Shown here: positions 6,288 through 13,432 of the stretch, piece by piece | Layout: every line of letters starts with the position of its first letter | Numbering within the stretch: position 1 is the stretch's first letter | NCBI GenBank assembly: GCA_016791325.1 | Contig: JAEUMU010000067.1 | Span: 1-16,268 of the forward strand | Source: Hyphomonadaceae bacterium | Lineage (GTDB): Bacteria; Pseudomonadota; Alphaproteobacteria; Caulobacterales; Aquidulcibacteraceae | Length of the DNA: 16,268 nucleotides | Direction: 5' to 3' | Notes under the pieces: model-generated | Told to the model about the DNA's origin: nothing | What the model saw: the letters and a program-made list of their open reading frames with translations, nothing else | Database searches by the model: none | Position numbers and translations under genes: made by a program

Positions 6288-7497
6288 CGTAAAGCGCCGT
6301 CGTTACGCGGGAACGTGTGCGCAGCATCCGCATCGCCGCGCGCACGGCGCTCAACGGCGTATCGTCCCAAACCGTCACCACCACGCAGCGATGCGCCAGC
6401 CGCGCGATCAGGCCGCCTTCGGCGTTGCCCAGCGCCGGTGGGCAATCAAGCACCACCAGATCATACTCTGCGCGCACCTTGTTGATCAGCGCCTCAAAGC
6501 CTGGCGCCCCGTATAGCGTCTGCCAGGGGCTCGCAGGCGCCGCGGCGGCTATGAAGGGCAGGCCGGTTTCATCCTCGTGATCGACGAAGCTGCGCCAAGC
6601 ATCCGGCTGCTGCGCCGCTTCCATCACGCCTGCGCTAGGGTCGCGGCCCAACGCGCGCGTGAGCGAACGGCGGCGCACGTCGCAATCAATCACGATCACG
6701 CGCCGGCCTTGCTGCATCGCGCTGGCCGCCGTGCACAACGCGGCCGTCGTCGCGCCTTCGTTCACGCCCGGCGCGATAAACGCAACTACGCCGTCCGGCG
6801 CGACCGCCGCCTGCAAGTCACGGAAGGACGCTGCAAACGCAGACGCCGGCTGCCACGTCACGCAGCCGAGCGGCGTGCGCGCGTCCGGCGGTAATTGCCG
6901 CAACGCCGCCGCGTTGAGTTCGGGCGCCGCGCCGAGCACGGCGTAGCCGCGATGCTGCCCGAGGCTCGAAAGCGAGACGATGGTGTTGCGGTTCAACTCG
7001 CGGAACAGCGTCACCACCAAGGCCGCGCCCGCGCCGATGGCAAGCCAAAGCGGCAGCGCCAGTTCAACCGGCGCCCCACTGAGCATCTCAAAGCCGCAAC
7101 CGATGGCGACGATCACGAGCACGGCCAAGAAAAATGGCCCCGCCTGCCGGCGCAGCGCGCGCTTCACCCGCGAAAGCGCGAGCGAAGGCTGGCGCGGCTC
7201 GAACGCCCGACGGCGCCGGCGGAGCGGCGCTGCGGCGAGCCCTTCGGGCGCCGCATCATGGGTCGTCAGGGGCGTGGTGGTAATTTCCTGCTCTCCCGCG
7301 CCGTTATCATTGTCGTTCGGTTGCGACGACGCATCTTGCTTCGCCGTTTGCGATTGCACGTTTAGAGTGATGCGCCGCTGCTTTCGACCCCATTTCGCTG
7401 CTCCACGGCAAGTTCCCTGAGCCCTGACGGAGTTATCCACAGTGCGGCGCCACGGCGCCAGGTTCAGGCGCTCGTGCATCCGCCAGTGCATGCGCAA
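6238..7497 (-). CDS. Wzc/HfsB-like membrane ATPase domain protein with degenerate Walker A
   Basis: This protein is 419 aa from ATG 7497. Residues 1-118 are basic and low-complexity; two transmembrane helices follow (about 121-140 and 144-165), then a cytoplasmic P-loop domain of the BY-kinase/MinD type. Walker A' is clear (VIVIDCDVRRRSL, 267-279), as is Walker B (YDLVVLDCPPAL, 345-356). The Walker A segment reads VNEGATTAAL (245-254), with Ala where the invariant Lys stands in GKTT. There is no C-terminal tyrosine cluster, so kinase activity is doubtful. A partner role for the complete Wzc-like protein, as for HfsB beside HfsA, is inferred. The start is uncertain. ATG 7497 has GCGAGG about 11 nt upstream, but codons 20-46 use rare triplets, so GTG 7359 is a serious alternative. 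It converges on the Hsp70-like gene with a 50-bp overlap. Confidence 0.85.
   Translation of the reverse strand: MRMHWRMHERLNLAPWRRTVDNSVRAQGTCRGAAKWGRKQRRITLNVQSQTAKQDASSQPNDNDNGAGEQEITTTPLTTHDAAPEGLAAAPLRRRRRAFEPRQPSLALSRVKRALRRQAGPFFLAVLVIVAIGCGFEMLSGAPVELALPLWLAIGAGAALVVTLFRELNRNTIVSLSSLGQHRGYAVLGAAPELNAAALRQLPPDARTPLGCVTWQPASAFAASFRDLQAAVAPDGVVAFIAPGVNEGATTAALCTAASAMQQGRRVIVIDCDVRRRSLTRALGRDPSAGVMEAAQQPDAWRSFVDHEDETGLPFIAAAAPASPWQTLYGAPGFEALINKVRAEYDLVVLDCPPALGNAEGGLIARLAHRCVVVTVWDDTPLSAVRAAMRMLRTRSRVTTALYVNRVPAGFRFGRLRPE
7433..7441 (+). promoter_or_regulatory. Perfect consensus DnaA box, isolated
   Basis: TTATCCACA matches the 9-bp DnaA-box consensus exactly. It lies close to the divergent gap between the HfsB-like gene and the PGT-like gene, inside the former only if its longest start is used. 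No cluster of further boxes or AT-rich unwinding region is visible, so it is not an origin. DnaA-dependent control is possible, but chance cannot be excluded. Confidence 0.25.
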
Positions 7498-7522
7498 TCG
7501 GCCTCGCGCCAGGATACGGGAA

Positions 7523-7528
7523 TTTATA
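7523..7528 (-). promoter_or_regulatory. Candidate -10 box for the HfsB-like gene
   Basis: Read on the minus strand this is TATAAA, preceded by TGAC. It is placed so that transcription would begin some 18 nt before ATG 7497. I cannot see a convincing -35 at the usual distance. It supports an early start for the gene but is weak evidence alone. Confidence 0.3.
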
Positions 7529-7604
7529 GTCAGTCCAGCCTCGCGCGGGGCTGTAACTTGCGTTAGGGTTACCTATCTCGCGAACGTCGAGGTTCCGAAA
7601 ACTC

Positions 7605-8396
7605 ATGCTAGTCCAAATGCCTCGCGGGTCAGAAGGCCAGCCGAAGGCTGAGAGTGCGGAAGAGTGCTCCGCATTCGAGGCCGCGCTTCGCCGCGATCTC
7701 GCGTCTGCGCCCGTCATCTCTTATGACAGCGTGCTCGGCGGCTGGCCCAAGCGCGCCTTTGACCTGCTGTTGACGCTGTTGAGCGCGCCTCTCTGGGCCC
7801 CGGTGATGCTGATCGCGGCGCTCAGCGCCAAGTTGCAACATCCCGCCCCCGTTTTCGTTTCCGACGAGAAAATTGGCTATGGCGGCGCGCCATTTCGCTG
7901 CCTCAGGTTGCGCCTCGATCCACCGAGCGCAGTGATCGAGCGCTTGCGGGTGCCCGGCGCGCCGGAGGAAGCGCCGGCGCCGGCGAACGATTGGGGCAAA
8001 ATCGCCGCGCAAGCTGAGGCGTCGCACGCAAAGTGGCGTCGGGCGCTTAGTGCTTTACCGCGCCTTATCAACGTTCTGCGCGGTGAACTTTCGCTTGTCG
8101 GCCCCACGCCGCTGGATAGCGCCGAGGTTGAGGCTCTGCCGGGCAGCCGCCGCTATTATCTCAGCGCCCGCCCCGGCGTGGTCGATGTCGCCAGCGTCGC
8201 CGAGGAGGGCCAGGAGCGCGCCACCCAGCACAAGGTCTATGCGCTTTCCTGGTCGCTTGGCCTTGATGTGCTGCTCTTGTGGGATGGCCTGCGCAGCCTG
8301 CGCGATCGGGGTGAACTCTGGAAGCCGAGGCAGGCGTCCGCGGCGCAGAGCGCTAGGCGGAGTGAGGCGCTTGCCCGGCGGCGCGCTCAGGCCTGA
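7605..8396 (+). CDS. Degenerate phosphoglycosyl-transferase-like protein (probable pseudoenzyme)
   Basis: This 263-aa protein is homologous to the bacterial sugar transferases: PKRAFDLLLTLLSAPLW (48-64) with the hydrophobic re-entrant helix (about 52-74), PVFVSDEKIGYGGAPFRCL (82-100), INVLRGELSLVGPTP (155-169), RRYYLSARPGVV (182-193) and a C-terminal segment SWSLGLDVLLLWDGL. Key residues are missing. The catalytic Asp-Glu pair of the SLDELPQ motif is Ser149-Ala150 (ALSALPRL), KFRTM is RLRL, GPRP is GPTP, and GITGLWQV is GVVDVASV. The fold is probably kept but catalysis lost, so a regulatory, scaffolding or partner role for the intact PGT at 1797-2552 is inferred. The start at ATG 7605 has GAGG at 7589-7592. 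The frame is intact with normal codon use, so it is not a decaying pseudogene. Its last 44 bp overlap the convergent ExoA-like gene. Confidence 0.82.
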   Translation: MLVQMPRGSEGQPKAESAEECSAFEAALRRDLASAPVISYDSVLGGWPKRAFDLLLTLLSAPLWAPVMLIAALSAKLQHPAPVFVSDEKIGYGGAPFRCLRLRLDPPSAVIERLRVPGAPEEAPAPANDWGKIAAQAEASHAKWRRALSALPRLINVLRGELSLVGPTPLDSAEVEALPGSRRYYLSARPGVVDVASVAEEGQERATQHKVYALSWSLGLDVLLLWDGLRSLRDRGELWKPRQASAAQSARRSEALARRRAQA

Positions 8397-9351
8397 GGGC
8401 GCCGGCCAGCGCCTGGCGCAAAAACCCAATCGACCACGCCGCGTGCATGATCGCCGCGGGAACGCCGCAGGCGATGGCGCAGACGTTACGCTCGCGCGCG
8501 CCCAGCACCGCGCCGTACCCTAACGTCAGCGTCAGCCATGCGCCCGCCGGCGCGGCCGCCCAGAGTGTCAGCGGCGTCAGGCAGGCCAGCGCCAGCGCCG
8601 GCGCCACCGCCAATGGCAGCAGCTGACGCGGCTTCAGCGGCGCGGCGTGCTTTCGCGCCGTGCGGGCGCGCCCGGCGCCATACGCGTAATATTGGCGGGC
8701 CAACGCGCGCGCGGTGCGGCGCGGGTAATAATCAATCAGCACATCGGCCGCGAGCAGGATTTTTCCGCCCCGCGCCGTGAGGCGGGTGTCGAACTCGGCG
8801 TCCTCGTTATGGCTGAAGCTCTCGTCGTAGCCGCCGGCGGCGCGGAAGGCTTCGGTGTTGAAGAGGGCGTGATGGCCGTGATCGATCCAGCGCCGCGCTC
8901 CCCCCTTGCGATGGGCCGATCCGCCCGCGCCAAGCACGCTATTCTGCGCGGCCGCCGCCGCTCGCTGAAAACAGGCGTCTCCCGCCGCCCGCATCGAAAT
9001 CACCACCGATTGCGCGCCGCTTTCACGATAGGCGTCCAAAAGCCGGGACAGGAAATCGGGCGGATACCCCGCATGCGCATCCACGCGCACGAAGCACTCC
9101 GCGCCATCGCCGTAACGCGCCACCGCCAAGTTCACGCCTGCGCTCTGCAAGCGCTTGGGATTTTCCAGCAGCACGACGCGCGCGTCTTCCTCCGCCGCGC
9201 GGCGCACGATCTCGGCGCTCGCATCGGTGGAGCCGCCATCGGCCACCACGATGCGCGCGTCCGCCGCCGCCGGATCGGCGCGCAGCCAAGCGAGCAGCCC
9301 CGGCAGATGGCGCTCCTCGTTCAAGCAGGGGATGACGATCAGCAGGCTCAT
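8353..9351 (-). CDS. ExoA-like GT2 glycosyltransferase with C-terminal membrane helices
   Basis: This 332-aa protein starts at ATG 9351, which overlaps the stop of the upstream GT-B gene (TGA 9350-9348), so the two are translationally coupled. The GT-A fold shows LLIVIPCLNEE (3-13), IVVADGGSTD (34-43), the metal-binding region RVDAHAGYPPDF (89-100, typical of succinoglycan ExoA rather than a plain DXD) and the catalytic-loop acidic pair NEDAEFDTRL (182-191). Residues about 244-315 contain probably three hydrophobic helices, anchoring the enzyme at the inner membrane. It would add one sugar to the undecaprenyl-linked repeat unit; ExoA of Sinorhizobium makes a beta-1,3 glucosyl linkage, but specificity here is not established. 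It is last in the five-gene minus-strand operon. Its 3' end overlaps the convergent PGT-like gene. Confidence 0.9.
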   Translation of the reverse strand: MSLLIVIPCLNEERHLPGLLAWLRADPAAADARIVVADGGSTDASAEIVRRAAEEDARVVLLENPKRLQSAGVNLAVARYGDGAECFVRVDAHAGYPPDFLSRLLDAYRESGAQSVVISMRAAGDACFQRAAAAAQNSVLGAGGSAHRKGGARRWIDHGHHALFNTEAFRAAGGYDESFSHNEDAEFDTRLTARGGKILLAADVLIDYYPRRTARALARQYYAYGAGRARTARKHAAPLKPRQLLPLAVAPALALACLTPLTLWAAAPAGAWLTLTLGYGAVLGARERNVCAIACGVPAAIMHAAWSIGFLRQALAGALRPERAAGQAPHSA

Positions 9352-10457
9352 GCCGCCAACCTCGCCAACTTGTCGGCGAAGGCGCGGCACGCGATCGCGG
9401 TGAAGCGCGTCGCTTCCGGATCGAGCCCGCGTGCGGCGGCGGCGGCGCGGGCGTAGGCGTCAGGCGTCAGCGCATTGAGGAAAGCCGGCAGGCTTTCCTC
9501 CAGCGGCGCCTCAAGCACCACGCCCACATTGCGCGCGCTTAGCCAGCGTGCGGTCTCAACGCCGGCGGCGGCGATAGGCGTGGCGCCGAAAGCAAGGCTT
9601 TCGTAAAGGCGGTTGGGCAGCAGCCAGTCGGAATTGCCGCCCTGTTCGTAGAAATCGACCGCCCAGGCGAAGTGCGCATCGGCGTAGATCGCGGGGAGTT
9701 GCTCCGGTGTATAGCGGCCGCGATAGGCGATGTTGTGCGACGCGGCGAGCTGTTCGTGGAAGTCTGGAATTTGATCGAACGCCGGCGCGCCCCACAGATC
9801 AATCAACACTCTCCCAGCTTGCGCCTCCGCGATCGCGCGCAACAAATCGAAGCTGCGCCGGCACCGCAGCACGCCGCACCAGGCGATGCGCCAGGGCGGG
9901 CCCGCAGGCGCCGGCGCAGCCGCAGCCGCCTCGCCCAATACTTTATTCTCAAGCAGCAGAACTTCCCCGCGATAGCCTTGGCGCGTGCGGAAATAGTGCT
10001 GCTCGAACGCCGGCGAAGAGGTCACGATCAGCGCCGCGCGCTTCATGCAAGCCCGCTCAAGCGCCCGTACCAGCGCCCCGGCCGGCCCGCCAGCAAGCGC
10101 CAGCCGGTGGATGTCCAGGCACTCATAGACGATACGCGGCTTGGTTTGCCCGAAGGTCAGCATCCGCGCCAGCATCAGCATTTCCAGATTTCGCGCGATC
10201 AGCACGTCGGCGCCGGCCCATTCGCGGCGCAGCGCGCGTGCTTTGGGCAAAGCCGCCGCGATCGCCATGACGCGTTCAACAAAGCGCCCGTTGCGTGTGC
10301 GGCCCAGCACATGCGCGCCTGGCGCTTCCGGCGCGCCGGCGCCGCGATCGCGCGCAAACCCCAGCAGGCTTACCGTGCAGCCCGCTTGTTCGAGCATGGC
10401 GCGCCGCTTTTGCACCGCAGCGTCCGCCAGCTCATGCGCAAAATAGGCCACATGCAT
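9348..10457 (-). CDS. ExoL-like GT-B family glycosyltransferase (GT4/GT1 type)
   Basis: This 369-aa protein has the two-domain GT-B pattern. The N-terminal Rossmann part begins MHVAYFAHELADAAVQKRRAM, very like ExoL-type EPS transferases, and contains VLIARNLEMLMLARML (85-100). The C-terminal nucleotide-sugar domain starts near WRIAWCGVLRC (189-199) and holds the conserved donor-site motif PNRLYESLAFGATPIA (281-296), with E286 in the expected place. It has no membrane helix and is a peripheral cytoplasmic enzyme adding a sugar to the lipid-linked repeat unit. It starts 15 bp after the Wzc-like gene with little ribosome-binding signal, suggesting coupling, and overlaps the ExoA-like gene by 4 bp. 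Donor and linkage are unknown; the ExoL likeness is from memory of the family start and is moderate. Confidence 0.87.
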   Translation of the reverse strand: MHVAYFAHELADAAVQKRRAMLEQAGCTVSLLGFARDRGAGAPEAPGAHVLGRTRNGRFVERVMAIAAALPKARALRREWAGADVLIARNLEMLMLARMLTFGQTKPRIVYECLDIHRLALAGGPAGALVRALERACMKRAALIVTSSPAFEQHYFRTRQGYRGEVLLLENKVLGEAAAAAPAPAGPPWRIAWCGVLRCRRSFDLLRAIAEAQAGRVLIDLWGAPAFDQIPDFHEQLAASHNIAYRGRYTPEQLPAIYADAHFAWAVDFYEQGGNSDWLLPNRLYESLAFGATPIAAAGVETARWLSARNVGVVLEAPLEESLPAFLNALTPDAYARAAAAARGLDPEATRFTAIACRAFADKLARLAA

Positions 10458-10472
10458 GCGCGCGCCAGAGCG

Positions 10473-12599
10473 TCAGGAGACGCTGTAGTACGACTTGGAC
10501 TGGTAGAAGTAGAGCGAGTCCGCGTAGGAGCGCCATTGCGGCTCGACGCAATTCAGCGCCACGCCCAGCACCTTGCCGCCCGCTTGCTCGGTCTGCCAGA
10601 TCGCGGTGCGCACCGCGCCGATTGCCGAGCGCCCCGCCCGCGCTACCACCACAACCGTATCGGCGTGCTTCACCAGGATGCGCGTTTCAGCCACCGCCAG
10701 GATCGGCGCGCAATCGAGGATCACGAGATCGTAGTGACCGCGCAACTCTTCCACCAGCCGCGCCATCGCGTCCGAGCCGAACACATCGCGCGGCGTGAAG
10801 CCTGAGACCGCCACAGGCAGCACGTGCGCATCGGAATTGGGATCGCGCACGATCGCCGAACGCCACGGCGTTTCGCCAGCCAGCACCTGCAGAATGCCGA
10901 CATCGGACTGAATATCGACGACGTCGTTGATGCTGTGCTTGCGCAGGTCGCAATCGACCACGACCACGCGTTGGCCCGACATCGCCGCCACGCGCGCCAG
11001 GCACATGGAGATAGTCGTTTTGCCTTCGTCGGGCAGGGCCGAGGTGATGGCCACCACTTTGGTCGAAAGGTCGAGCTTGGCGTAAACGATCACGGTGCGC
11101 AGCACGCGCAGCGCTTCGGTGAACGCCGACATCGGCCGCCCCACCAGATAGCCCGATGGGTGGCGTTCGGCCGGGGGCATCTGGCGCATCATGCGCTTGG
11201 AGATGGCGGGGATCGAAGCGATGGCCGGATAACCGACCTTGGCTTCCAGATCGTCCGCGTTCTTCACCGATTGGTCGAACAGTTCGGCGATCACTCCGGC
11301 GGCGAAGCCCAGGAACAGGCCAAGCGCAATCGCCAGCGCCAGAGAAATGCGCAATTGCGGCGAGGTCGGCGAAAGCGGGAGCGCCGCATAGGCCATCAGT
11401 CGCGCATCGGAAATGTTGAGCTGATCCTGATCGGCGATTTCCTGATAACGCTGCAGATAGCTTTCATACACGCCCCGGCTGGCCGCCGCTTCGCGCTCGA
11501 GCTCGCGCAGGCGAACGCTTTCCGAGGAATTGCTGGAGAGATCGCCCGTCGTGGCCCGCAGTGAAGCTTGCAGCGTTTGCAGCCGCGCGCGCGCCACGCT
11601 GACTTCGCCAGCCAAGCTGGCGGAGATGCGTTGGATTTCCGCCTGGATCTGCCGCTGCACGTCGGCGCGTTCGGCGCGCACGGATTGCACCGCCGGGTGC
11701 GTTTCCAGATAGCGCAGCTCCAGTTCCGATTGGCGTTGCGCGATTTCGGCCTCACGCGCGCGCAGCGAGCGGATGGTTTCCGAGTTGATCACATTGCCGA
11801 TGGTTTCGATCGAAGCGCCGGAAGTGCGCAATTCCTGCAGCTGGCGCAGGCGCGCCTCACGCTCGGCCAAATCGGCCTGCGCCTGAAGCACCTGGGACTG
11901 CACGTTGGTGATTTGTTGTTCCACCAGCGATGAGCCTTGTGCGGCCATCAGTCCCGACTGCACGCGGAATGTCTCCGCCGCGCTCTCCTTGGCCTGCACA
12001 TCATCTCGCAGTTCCGCCAGGCGGCGGGCCAGCCACGAATTGGCGCGCTGGGCGGTGTCGACCCGGGCGTTGACTTGGCTGGCGATGTAAACATCGGCGT
12101 AGGTGTTGGCGATCAGCTGCGCACGTGCGGGATCGGTCGAGCGGGCGCTGATCTCGATCACGTAGGTGAGGCCCCGGCGGCGCACGTTGAGCGAACCCGC
12201 CAGCCCGCGGATGACGCCGGCGTTGTTTTCTCCTGCTCGCGTCAAGCCCAGCGCGTCCGCCAGTTCGTTCATCAGCGCCGGCGAGCGCAGCAATTCAATT
12301 TCGGAATCGATGGCCGAGGATTCGCGTGGCAGCTGGCCGACCACATCTTCGGTGCCCAGAACGCGCTCCTGGCGCGGATTGATCATCACCAGCGCGGTGG
12401 CGCCGTAGATGGGCGTTTGCAGCATCAGGAAGGAGAACCCGGCCACAGCGGCCGTCGCGCCCACCAACGCCATGATGACAAGCCGCCGCCGCAGCATCTG
12501 CATCGCGGCGGTGATGCCCAGCAGCTCCGCCAGGCCTTGCGGCTGAGACGGCATCCCGGGGGAGGAGGGCGCAGCCGGCTCATTGTTCATGATGTTCAT
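10473..12599 (-). CDS. Polysaccharide co-polymerase and BY-kinase (Wzc/ExoP/HfsA-like)
   Basis: This protein is 708 aa from ATG 12599; the frame extends 27 codons further up, but the extension looks non-coding. It is an inner-membrane chain-length regulator fused to a tyrosine autokinase. The order is TM1 (about 40-60), a periplasmic Wzz domain with long coiled coils (about 180-400), the GNVR-type end YLQRYQEIADQDQLNISDARL (380-400), TM2 (about 417-438) and the cytoplasmic ATPase. Walker A is intact (SALPDEGKTTI, Lys at 527), Walker A' is VVVVDCDLRK (545-554) and Walker B is YDLVILDCAPI (623-633). The tail carries five tyrosines (692, 697, 699, 704, 705), the usual autophosphorylation cluster. 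It would pair with the Wza-like lipoprotein encoded just upstream to control polymerisation and export. This is the complete counterpart of the degenerate ATPase at 6238-7497. Confidence 0.94.
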   Translation of the reverse strand: MNIMNNEPAAPSSPGMPSQPQGLAELLGITAAMQMLRRRLVIMALVGATAAVAGFSFLMLQTPIYGATALVMINPRQERVLGTEDVVGQLPRESSAIDSEIELLRSPALMNELADALGLTRAGENNAGVIRGLAGSLNVRRRGLTYVIEISARSTDPARAQLIANTYADVYIASQVNARVDTAQRANSWLARRLAELRDDVQAKESAAETFRVQSGLMAAQGSSLVEQQITNVQSQVLQAQADLAEREARLRQLQELRTSGASIETIGNVINSETIRSLRAREAEIAQRQSELELRYLETHPAVQSVRAERADVQRQIQAEIQRISASLAGEVSVARARLQTLQASLRATTGDLSSNSSESVRLRELEREAAASRGVYESYLQRYQEIADQDQLNISDARLMAYAALPLSPTSPQLRISLALAIALGLFLGFAAGVIAELFDQSVKNADDLEAKVGYPAIASIPAISKRMMRQMPPAERHPSGYLVGRPMSAFTEALRVLRTVIVYAKLDLSTKVVAITSALPDEGKTTISMCLARVAAMSGQRVVVVDCDLRKHSINDVVDIQSDVGILQVLAGETPWRSAIVRDPNSDAHVLPVAVSGFTPRDVFGSDAMARLVEELRGHYDLVILDCAPILAVAETRILVKHADTVVVVARAGRSAIGAVRTAIWQTEQAGGKVLGVALNCVEPQWRSYADSLYFYQSKSYYSVS

Positions 12600-12754
12600 C
12601 GACGCACCCCAGCCCTCGCGCCTGTCGCGCTTTTGGGCGTTGTCCAAAATTGCGAGCGCGCGCACGCGCCCTTCGGACACGGCGTCAACCTAGCACAACG
12701 CCTCGGTTAATGTCGTGTCCAGTACGTCCCCATGCATGCTCGGCGCCGAGGCGC

Positions 12755-13330
12755 TTAGAACAGGCGTTCGCCGATCCGCACCGTATCGCCAGGCAGCACC
12801 GGCGTGGTGATGGTCAGCGCGTAGGCGTGCTCTTCCGGTTCGTTCGCGTGCCTGATGTAAACGCGACGGCGGTTCGCCCGATAGGTGAATCCGCCCGCAG
12901 CGGCCACCGCGTTGAACACGGTCAGATTGGTTGAATACTCATAGGTGCCCGGCCGGTTCACTTCGCCAAGGATGAAGTACGGCCGATAGTTGGAAACCTC
13001 CACGCTCACGTTCGGTGAGCGGATGAAGCCCTGAAGTGCGGTTTGCAGCGCCGTGGTGAATTCCGGAATGGTCAGCCCGGCGGCGCGCACGTCGCCGACG
13101 AGCGGGTAGGCGATCACCCCTTGCGAGCCCACCTGGAACTGGCCGGTGAGATCGGCTTCGTTGAACACCGTGATGCGCAACTGATCGCCGGGGCCGAGCC
13201 GGTATTCAGTCGGCTGCAGATCGGCTTCAGTGCCTGCGGGCGTGGTGCATGCTGTCAGCGCGCTGGCGCCGGCGCCCAACGCCAGCGTGCGCAAAAACGC
13301 GCGTCTTGTGTGCCAAAACGGCATCGACAT
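12755..13330 (-). CDS. Short Wza-type polysaccharide export lipoprotein with Tat-like signal
   Basis: This 191-aa protein has a signal peptide with a lipobox LTAC (Cys28), so it is a predicted outer-membrane lipoprotein. Residues 42-115 match the polysaccharide export domain (YRLGPGDQLRITVFNEADLTG, then YPLVGDVRAAGLTIPEF and NVSVEVSNYRPYFILGEV). The rest is one SLBB-type domain (VNRPGTYEYSTNLTVFNAVAAAGGF). It is much shorter than E. coli Wza and resembles the small ExoF/HfsD-type export proteins; it lacks Wza's extra SLBB repeat and C-terminal helix. The n-region TRRAFLRTLALG matches the twin-arginine consensus, unusual for this family. The start ATG 13330 has GAGGGTGG upstream. It lies between the GT2 (102-bp gap) and the Wzc-like gene (155-bp gap), the expected export partner. 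Confidence 0.92.
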   Translation of the reverse strand: MSMPFWHTRRAFLRTLALGAGASALTACTTPAGTEADLQPTEYRLGPGDQLRITVFNEADLTGQFQVGSQGVIAYPLVGDVRAAGLTIPEFTTALQTALQGFIRSPNVSVEVSNYRPYFILGEVNRPGTYEYSTNLTVFNAVAAAGGFTYRANRRRVYIRHANEPEEHAYALTITTPVLPGDTVRIGERLF

Positions 13331-13432
13331 GGGACCACCCTCTTCGTCTTTCTAAGCTCTCGAACCCCCGCTGCAAGAGGCGGGCGAAAGGGATGCGGGC
13401 GCTTGGTGCGCGGCGCGTTTACTGTGTGGCGA

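Noticed and set aside
9672..10805. Plus-strand open frame of 377 codons across the GT-B and Wzc-like genes
   Set aside because: Antisense to two well-supported genes; Arg/His/Gln-rich product with no domain.
12739..12750. Palindrome CTCGGC/GCCGAG just after the export lipoprotein stop
   Set aside because: No loop and no T-run, so not credible as a terminator; short GC palindromes are frequent here.
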